From contig JAQJVL010000793.1 in NCBI GenBank assembly GCA_035578905.1, positions 299,001 to 363,000 of the forward strand: a stretch of DNA of 64,000 nt, in the 5' to 3' direction. Each line of letters begins with the position of its first letter. Positions within the stretch are counted from its first letter, which is position 1. A program made the translations under genes and the position numbers. Below are positions 23,901 through 32,900 of the stretch, one piece after another. Origin of the DNA: Stictocephala bisonia (Eukaryota > Arthropoda > Insecta > Hemiptera > Membracidae). Below the pieces are notes generated by a model. It was not told the DNA's origin and made no database searches. It was given only the letters and a program-made list of their open reading frames with translations.

Positions 23901-26900
23901 GCGGCAACCGCCATGACGTAGATATACGTCACCCGCAGTGTATGTGTTAAAAAATATACAAACAAAATATTTTATTGAGCGTACTAGTTTGTTTATAAAT
24001 ATATAAGAAGTGTCTTGGTATTAAAAATCATAAGTAATACAGTATTAAAAGAAAAATAATATTGACATGAAAATATTTAGAAAGACTTTGTTGTAAAAAA
24101 GGGGGTGCGCTATTAGAAATATAGTTGTACTTTCAATATTGCATTTCTGAAATAGCCTAAATTCTCCAAAGTTCATCTAGTTTTTAAAAATATATTCTAG
24201 AATATATTTGTAAGCAAAATAAAAAAATTCAAGTAAATATTTATAAATATGTTGTAAATGACCATTAACACGTGACAATACATGTTTATTACATAAATCA
24301 TTAAAAAATAAAATTATAGAATTGCAAACAAACAATTTATAGAATAGCGTACATGATATAATACAAAAATACATATAAAAATATGGTTTTGAAACTATAT
24401 TTATAACCATAATTTTGTAAAGCTTATCTGCTGAAAAAGCTACTCTATTTATTTTATTAAAAAAAAATATACAACCTTTATTATACTTGTAGGAGTAAAC
24501 TGAAATATACACAATAATGAACATGCACACACATTTACAGACCTTTAAAGATATAATAATATAATTTTTGCATGAGTATGTAAACAGACAAACAAACTCT
24601 GGTTAACTATGCATTTTGCAATTAATGTTTCTCAATCAAGCTGTGCAATACAAAACAAGGGTAGTACTGTATATTAGCAAAATCCTGATACAGTAGAAAC
24701 CCTATTTTCCATCAGGGGTCGGGACCGCGGCTGTGACGGATTGGAGAATAGTTGGATCATAGAGAATTCACCCAAACACACTTATATCGTGCAAAACTTA
24801 TTATTAGTGCTTATGCACGTTAAATTTAAATGCATTTTAGTATATATTTATTAACAAAATGAGAATGAAAAGATTAGAAAAAAAGACATTTTCACAATGT
24901 ATATACTGCAGGTCACAAATACCCTTTTATTACAGTAGGCCTAGTTTTAGTGTAAAACATAAGCTTGTACATTGTGTAATAAGCAGAAAAATTAATTATC
25001 AACATTATTAACATTAAACTGCAGTACAGAGTAACATATTAAAGTCTAGTTCCCACGGCTAGTGTTTTCGCAACACAGGCCCAATGTCGGTACACGGGTA
25101 GTGTGTTGCCGCGACTCGTCTGTATATCATCAGACAGGACCGTTCCAACGGCCCGTGACCTGTGTAGGCGTCGTGGCTTAAAACTTCATCTCCGACCACA
25201 GGCCTTTGTAGTGCCGCCTCTATCCCCATGTTGGACGAGACCTGTTCAGGTAGCCCCGGACGGCCTGTCCGTACGTCAGGATAGCTGTTCCAACGACCTG
25301 TTATTTGTTAGACGGCAGATGAGGCCTTACGGATGGTTGGCCGTTGGAACTAGGCTTATGTGGGCTAGATGGCTGGAGTGGGAATTGTCGTCTTCTAGAC
25401 AGATGAGTCATATGGCAACTGTCATATCGTGGCGTGATGAACCCAGACACTAACAGAACCTGGCGGAAAATAGGGTGACAGACAATAGGGTTTTCACTGT
25501 AATGTTATATTACTTAGAAATAGATATCTCATGTAATAGGAATATTCCTGTCTGTAATTTGATTAGTCAGGTTTGCTACTACAGCTGGTTTAAACTGCAT
25601 AACAATTACATGGAACTACTACACTAGCTACACTGTTGGATTCCAGAACAGCTGATAATTAGAGACACAAAATTTAGTATTGTATGAGATTACAAATTTA
25701 GTATGTATCTTTGAGTATATACAATTAATTGTATTTGATTGTGAGTATATGATAATCTGAATTGTATTTGATTGTGAGTATATGATAATCTGTATTATCC
25801 TCCTATAAATAGTTTCATTTTATCCTCTTTTATCACTGAAATTTAATTCTTCAAAACGTTCATAATAGAATTTTGTCTACCAAATTGTTCGACTAACTGT
25901 TAAAGTCCCATACCCAAGGGTTACAAGTAAAGAAGGTCCACTGTAATAAAAGTGAGTGGAAGCCTGACATATAAAAGTCTTATTGGGCCGCCAAAACATC
26001 CATCTTTTGTAATACATTTTGACAAAGCACATTTTTGTGTCAACTTATTAGACAAACCAATAGAGTAATTTTTGTTTGTTGGTTTAGGGCTTGCGTACAA
26101 AGAATTGGAAAGCCATGGAAGCTCTCTCGGCTGCAGAAAAAAATTTGGAAATGAAAGTGAAACAATCTCAAAGATTAGTGAGTGTAAGTGCAATAACATT
26201 CGTGTACACCTCTGTTAACTTTTTGTTCGGTAGTTTGTGTTTTAATTTGATATATATTTTTCTTCTGAGAGCTTTCATTTACTTTTTTTATGTGTGGTAA
26301 ATTTATTTTGAATCTTATGTAAAAAAAATTAGTATCGTCTGAGTCATAGTACACTGTTATTTTTCCTTTAGATGTGTAACTTAAGGTATGTGCACGATTT
26401 GCACATATTCTGAGCACAAATTTAAAATAAAATTGTCTTGAAATATGTTCATCCATTTGCATCAGACAAATACCTCAAACTTAAAACGCACCAACTTAGT
26501 AGGCAGTGCAAAAAAACACTTTTATCTATTATTTTTAGGTAGAGTTATTAATTTTGTTTAGTTATTGTTTTCTTCTTGACCAAAGTTACAATTTGCCAGT
26601 ATACTGGGGAGGCGTTTATCCTAAATGCGGCCATCTTTTATGCGAAGTACATTTTAGGGATTAAATGTAGCGGCCAGACAAAGATGTTATAATCGTCAGT
26701 AGTCTGTTGAGATTCCTTAGCTTTAACTCTTACCAAGTTTGATTGTTTCTCAAGTCAACATCAAACTTGAGACTGCTGATGACTCACAACATCAACAGGA
26801 GAACAGAAACCTTCCAGTTGTGTGTGTTCCTGTGGTGGCTGATGTCTTACAAATCAACAAAGAAAGAAGTTTTAGTTGATTTTAGTAGATTTTATATTAA

Positions 26901-29900
26901 CATTTTCACGTAAGAAAAGTCTAGAGAACATTTTGGTAACAACCTTTTTGTTAATTTGTCTCCTTAACAAAACCAACTGTCGTGCACGTTTTGATACCTT
27001 GCACTACTCACTCTAGTAACAGTTTTATTCACTATAGTTTTCAGTAATCATAGTTCATTCTCTCCCTATTTGAATCATGTTTGCAGTTTGAAAACAAAAG
27101 TGGTAAACGCTTTGATTTCTTCACTAATTAGCCCAAAAATTACAGTACAATTTGTACGCATAACTTCATATGAATTTGATGAAATATAAACTTTAAATTC
27201 ATATTTAACTGTGAAGGAGAACCTGGTCAGATGTAAAGTTAAGCTCAACTGTATAGTGAGTGTGATTATTCAGCTGCAAATCTTTCTCAGCACTTTTCAC
27301 AATCACTGTGATCAGCAGGTCTTGTATTTTTTTAATCTGTTATGAATAAAACTAATGGTATGTAAAAATAACTTAAAGATTAGTTATATATATATATACA
27401 CATGTAGTGATTAAAAATGTTAATAAGTGTTTTGTCATTAACTAAGAGCTGAATACACTTTACAACAAACTTAACACGCCTAACTCTCGAGACCAAAAAA
27501 TGATAGATCCTACTGTTTTATAACCTGAAGTAACTAAACTGAAGTTTTTTGTTTGCGCTCAACTTGGAGGGTTTTCATCTTATTTATTCAGCATTTACAG
27601 TTACTTTATAACTTTTAGTTCCAAACAAAATATTATTAATGAAATACTAATTAAGTGATATTACAGGAAAATTGTATTATAGCCTACTTATTTGTGAATA
27701 AAATGATTGCAATGTTTTTGGTTGTTTAGGAGACAGAGGAACGAGTAAAGGTAGAAGAACAAGAAAGGACAAAACAACTCCTTCAAAGACTTTTACCCCA
27801 CGTGACAATAGAGAGCAAGCAGGTAAAAATAAATAAAATGAACTCATCTATTCTTGTTTGAACTAGTTCTATGCTTTTTGATGATGGTCCATCCATTCAT
27901 TTTACTTATTTCCTGATAGTGTTATTATTGTGGAAGTTGTATGGTTAAACTGATTTAAGATTTTGTGCTTGTTTAGTAAATCCATCATCAGTTCAAGTTG
28001 ACAGATAAATAGGTTGAATTCCCAAGATTTTTAAATGATAAATGTGTTGCCTAATTTTTACCAAAATTTGTCATCTTTGCATGCTGATTTAAAAAAACTC
28101 CCTTCAGAGACATTCAACAAAACTTTCCGACCAATATATAGAGTTCAACTGTTCTAAATTACAGTGGACTCCCGATTATCGGCGATAATGGGTGGCAGAA
28201 CAATGGCCGATAATCGATTTCCCCGTTAATCCAAAAATAGCCTAAAATGACCTTTAATCGGTTTAAAAATAACCAGTATCTAAAAACTATGTAAATTTAC
28301 GCTAATACAAACGAATTGGGACCGGATCCTGTTCGGAATCTCGGGGTTTGTGAGAGTGAGTGTGTAGTAGAAATACACACAGACACACGCGCTCAGTGAG
28401 CAAGGGTCAGCCAGTGTATTAATGGAATGTGAGGAGAGAGCAAAAAACAGCTACCGTACTGCATACTGTATTACAGTACAACAACACGCCTAATGGTAGG
28501 TTGCGGGCTTTTATTTAGTTTTACAATCTTCGTTTGACAAGGGTCTGACAGCTAGGCTATACTTTACTGCTAACAACAAACAGATGGCTCCCAGCCTGTA
28601 TTATTTCACTTGCATAGTTGTTTTGTTCACATTCACACGCAATAACTTTTTATTCAAAATTTTTTCATATTTTGTCAATTTAAAAATTTATAAGTTTTTC
28701 AAAACTGTGTTTGGAATAGGCGGATTTTTGGATTAACGGGACTTTATTGTAATGCTTAAACTAGGTACAGTAAGTTTAAAAGAGATTTGGGTTCAAAAAT
28801 AATATTTTAAAATTGAAGGTTTACATACCTTTTTATTTACAGAAGAAGAAGAAACTTCATATGTAATTCACATTTTAAACACACACAATATTAAAGAACA
28901 ATAAAAATAAAATCATCCTTAGTTCACACGTTTATACTGTTGTCAAATTAAAATTATGGTTTAGTTCTTTGAACCCTTTTGGAAAAAGTCTTTAATAGAT
29001 TTTTGTTTTTTGGCTTTGGATTCCTTTTTGATTATGTTCGACCTAATTTTTCTGAGCACCATTAAATCACAAAGGGTCGTATCTTCTTCCCCGTCCAAGA
29101 AATCTAAGAGTCCCTCGACGTACTGGCGGACAGTTCCGTAGGTTATTTTTGGCGCGGCAGGAACTGGATAGTCTTCATCGCTCTCACTCTCACTTGCGAT
29201 ACCCTGAGCGCACCTGAGTATTTCTTCGTCACTGACCACCTCGAACGCTGGTAAACAGGCGTCTACATTCAGCCACTCCTCAATGTCTTGAGCATCAACG
29301 TGTTCTCCTCCGGAAACAGTTTTTGCTAATTCAGCCAACTCGGCTGGCGAGTCAAAGCCTTCAAACTCCTCCTCTTCTTGAGGAATATCAGGAAGTATTT
29401 TTCGCCATGACTTAGTGAGGATTGAAGGCTTTACTTTTTCCCATGCTGCATTACACTCATAAATGGCATCCAAAATCGTAAACCCAAATTTGAAAAATGT
29501 TTGCAGGTCATTTCCCTCTTCTATTAGAGTTTTTAAGACGATCGGTAGTGTCGTTTCAGGTTTGCTATCACGCCTTGATCCATCGGCTGTATTAAGGCCG
29601 TAACATTTGGGGGTAAATACTTGACAGTTATTTGTCCGTCTTCTGACAACAAACGGCTCTCATTAGGGTGAGAAGGTGCGTTGTCCAAGACCAGAACAGC
29701 TGTGGGGGGAAGGTTTTTTGATTTCAAAAAAGCACAAACTTCTGGACAAAATTTGTTGTGAAACCAGTCATAAAAAATGTCGGTATTCTCCATCCAGCCT
29801 TTCTTTTGCCCATAGTAGTGGACTGGCATATTAACAGACCGGGTTCCTTTGAAAGACCTTGGTTTTTTTGCCTTACCAATTATGACAAGCTTTGACTTAA

Positions 29901-32900
29901 GAGTGCCTGCTGCATTGGAACAGCACATTACTGTGAGTCTCTCTTTGCTAGTTTTCTGACCGGGAGCACTTTTTTCATTTCCAGCAGCTAATGTTTTCAA
30001 AGGAAGACATTTCCAATATAACCCGGACTCATCTACGTTAAATATTTATTCTGGCAACAAATTATTTTCTAAAACATACTCGTTGAAACTCTCACTAAAC
30101 TCTTTAGCTGCGTCGTCATTGCAACTCAGTTTTTCGCCTTGAATGTCAAGTTCCCTGATGCCATATCTTTTCTTAAATCTGGTCAACCAACCGGATAACG
30201 CATCAAAAGGCCCTTCTAGGCCAAGAGAAGTAAAAAACTCCTTTGCTTTCATAGCACAAATAGGCCCGTTTATAGGATTTCCTAGTGCTCGTTGGTTGTT
30301 GAACCATTCCAATAAAGCTCTGTCCAAGTCCTCGTAAGTTGCCTTTTTCATTGTTTTCCGTTGCTTCATAGCAGAAGAGGAATCAGATGAACTTGCAAAC
30401 TTTAAAAACTCATTCTTTTTGTTTATTATACTTCGGACGGTTGTATCGCCTAAGTTATATTCAACTGAAAGTGCCTTTATTGTATGCCCTTTCTCAAACT
30501 TCCCAATAATTTCTAGTTTCGTCTGAATAGACAACACAACTCTTTTCCGTTTTGTATCCATGTTGTAAACACACAATGCACTAAGAAAATCACAAAATGT
30601 AGTAACGTAAACACAAAAATGCACTAAACAAAACACTGTACACCAACTCACGTATGTCAACTCGTGAACGAAAACAAACTCACAGTGAAAATAGAATAAA
30701 AACAGCGCACTGAACTGAGCAATATTGTTTACGTGTGTGACAAAGCAAGCGAACTTGACCGCAAATAACCTGGTTATGTGCCAAGGTCAGCCACTTCTAC
30801 AGGGTGTCCACGTGTAAACGATCGCTATAGATAGTGCGTGCATGGATGAGCCTGCCTCGTCTTATTATTGCGTAGTATTTTACAATTTTCTAACGCGTTT
30901 TTTAATTTAATTTTTTTATTTGGCCATCCCCGTTAATCCACAACACCGATAATCCGCTCGCCGATAATCGGGAGTCCACTGTATATAATTTACAAGTTTC
31001 ACTTTATTCCTCATTTGGTATTTTTTCATGTGTACCTTGCAAATAGAACTGCAATTCAAATGCAATGAGCTGTAGTGTCGTGAACATGACAGATATGGAC
31101 CAATCAGACCAAATACCAAATACTTTTAAATTGTTGTTTGTTTTCATTTAAAAGGTGTTCTTTATGCTTTATACCCATTACTCTAGTCCAGTCACTTAAC
31201 TGTCTTCTAAGCTCGTTGGCCTCCACCATTTTGTCAAATCATAAATGTTTCCTAAAAAGATGTCCTGTTACTTGGCAGCTCTGCATTACTGACCAGATCC
31301 ATTTTGTTGTTGCATCATGACAACAACTGCTTATGATTGTTTCATAGCTTACTGAAGGTAGTGTGAAGGAGTAAAGTACATCAACGCCCTTTTGAATAAA
31401 GTAGTTTCGATACTATTATTTATTGACTCTTTCTGTCTGCTGCTAGGAGTAAATATTTTGTGGCCAATTTACCAATACCTTTAGGTGTTTAGTGAACAAT
31501 TTGTTATGTGTGGTTTGTTGATCAAGACCTTAATTGTCTATGGCATTGTCAGTAAATCTGGACAGTTAACAGAGTCAAGGAGTAACATATCTTGGTAATA
31601 TTAATTCTTACTTCAATTTTGTGGTCATCTTGATTTTACTGTTTAAAATGAAACCTAAATAGTATTATTATTCTTTTCCCATTTTCATATATTAAGTTTT
31701 ATCTTAGTTTACATGTAAACCTACTTTGTCAGCTTCTTCCAGAAATGCTTTTGCTAGTGTTTTTATTTCACTTATTTATTATACATTATTAAAACCATGT
31801 CATCAGTGAATGCTCGAATGTTGATTCTGCCTTCCATATTTGCTTCGCTTGGTGCAGACTGTGTAGCTTCTTTAAGAGCAAAGTCGAACAAAAGAGGAGA
31901 GTTAAACTCCTGTGTTGATATCAAAGGTGTTCCCTTATGTACATTCCCATTGTATTCCAACCTATCTCTTGAGCCTTCAACACAACATTTTAGCTAATCT
32001 TAAATGTTTAATTTAATAAACAATATGAATAGACTTTTGTTATACTCACAGTATTGGAGGCCAGATCTTTCACAGTAAAAATTTGATCAGTTGTTGGTGT
32101 TTATTTAGGCTTTCGATTGATTTAATACTATTTTTGAAAGTATTGTCATGTTTAAATAAATTATGTTAATAGTTTACCACCATGTTTTATTACTTTATTA
32201 TGTATATAATCTTCCTCAGGGGCCTTTCCATTCTTTAATGTCTTTATCACATCTTCAACTTCTTAATCTTCCTCAGGGGCCTTTCCATTCTTTAATGTCT
32301 TTATCACATCTTCAACTTCTTCTGTAGTCTGTCCTAAAACATCTGGGTCTCCGCTATGAAGCCTCTCTTTCATTTTTTATTTTTGTGTTTTCGAAGTTAA
32401 GGAGGTCTTTAACAATAACTAGTGAAAACATAAGAAAGTTTGCTGCATCTAGAAGTATTAAGCCACAGATGACAACATCTTTTCCACTTTCTTCACATAT
32501 CTAGCAATATAATTTGTGTGCATAAAACAGCCATCGATACATAAGTTGTAGTTTTTGAATAGCTTAGATCTACCTTGAGAATAGAATTCTTCATTGCAAA
32601 TAACATAATGTAGTTTGTAGCGTGCATAGCATTAAATGAGATTGAACACAAAAGAACTAATCTGTAAATTTCTGGTCAATGATCCAAAAAAGTAAGATTT
32701 TATTAATGATGTTAGTGGGTGTTTGGTTTAGTTACAGGATTGCAAACAGAATAAAGATAATATATGAATAGCTAAAGTGATGTGTCTCTTTGATCGATAG
32801 GAAATTATCATTTATAGATAGCTCAAATAAAAAAGTTTGAAGTAGTCTTTTTTCCGTGTTTGAAGAAGCTTTTATTGTAGTATCAGTTTTGGTTGTTAAT

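Noticed and set aside
24177..24530. 117-codon minus-strand frame rich in Tyr, Ile, Phe
   Set aside because: Composition reflects AT-rich DNA; low-complexity, no domain.
25103..25453. 116-codon + strand open frame rich in Arg and Pro
   Set aside because: It lies in the GC-rich nested MITE and crosses its right border; absence of stops there follows from base composition. No domain seen.
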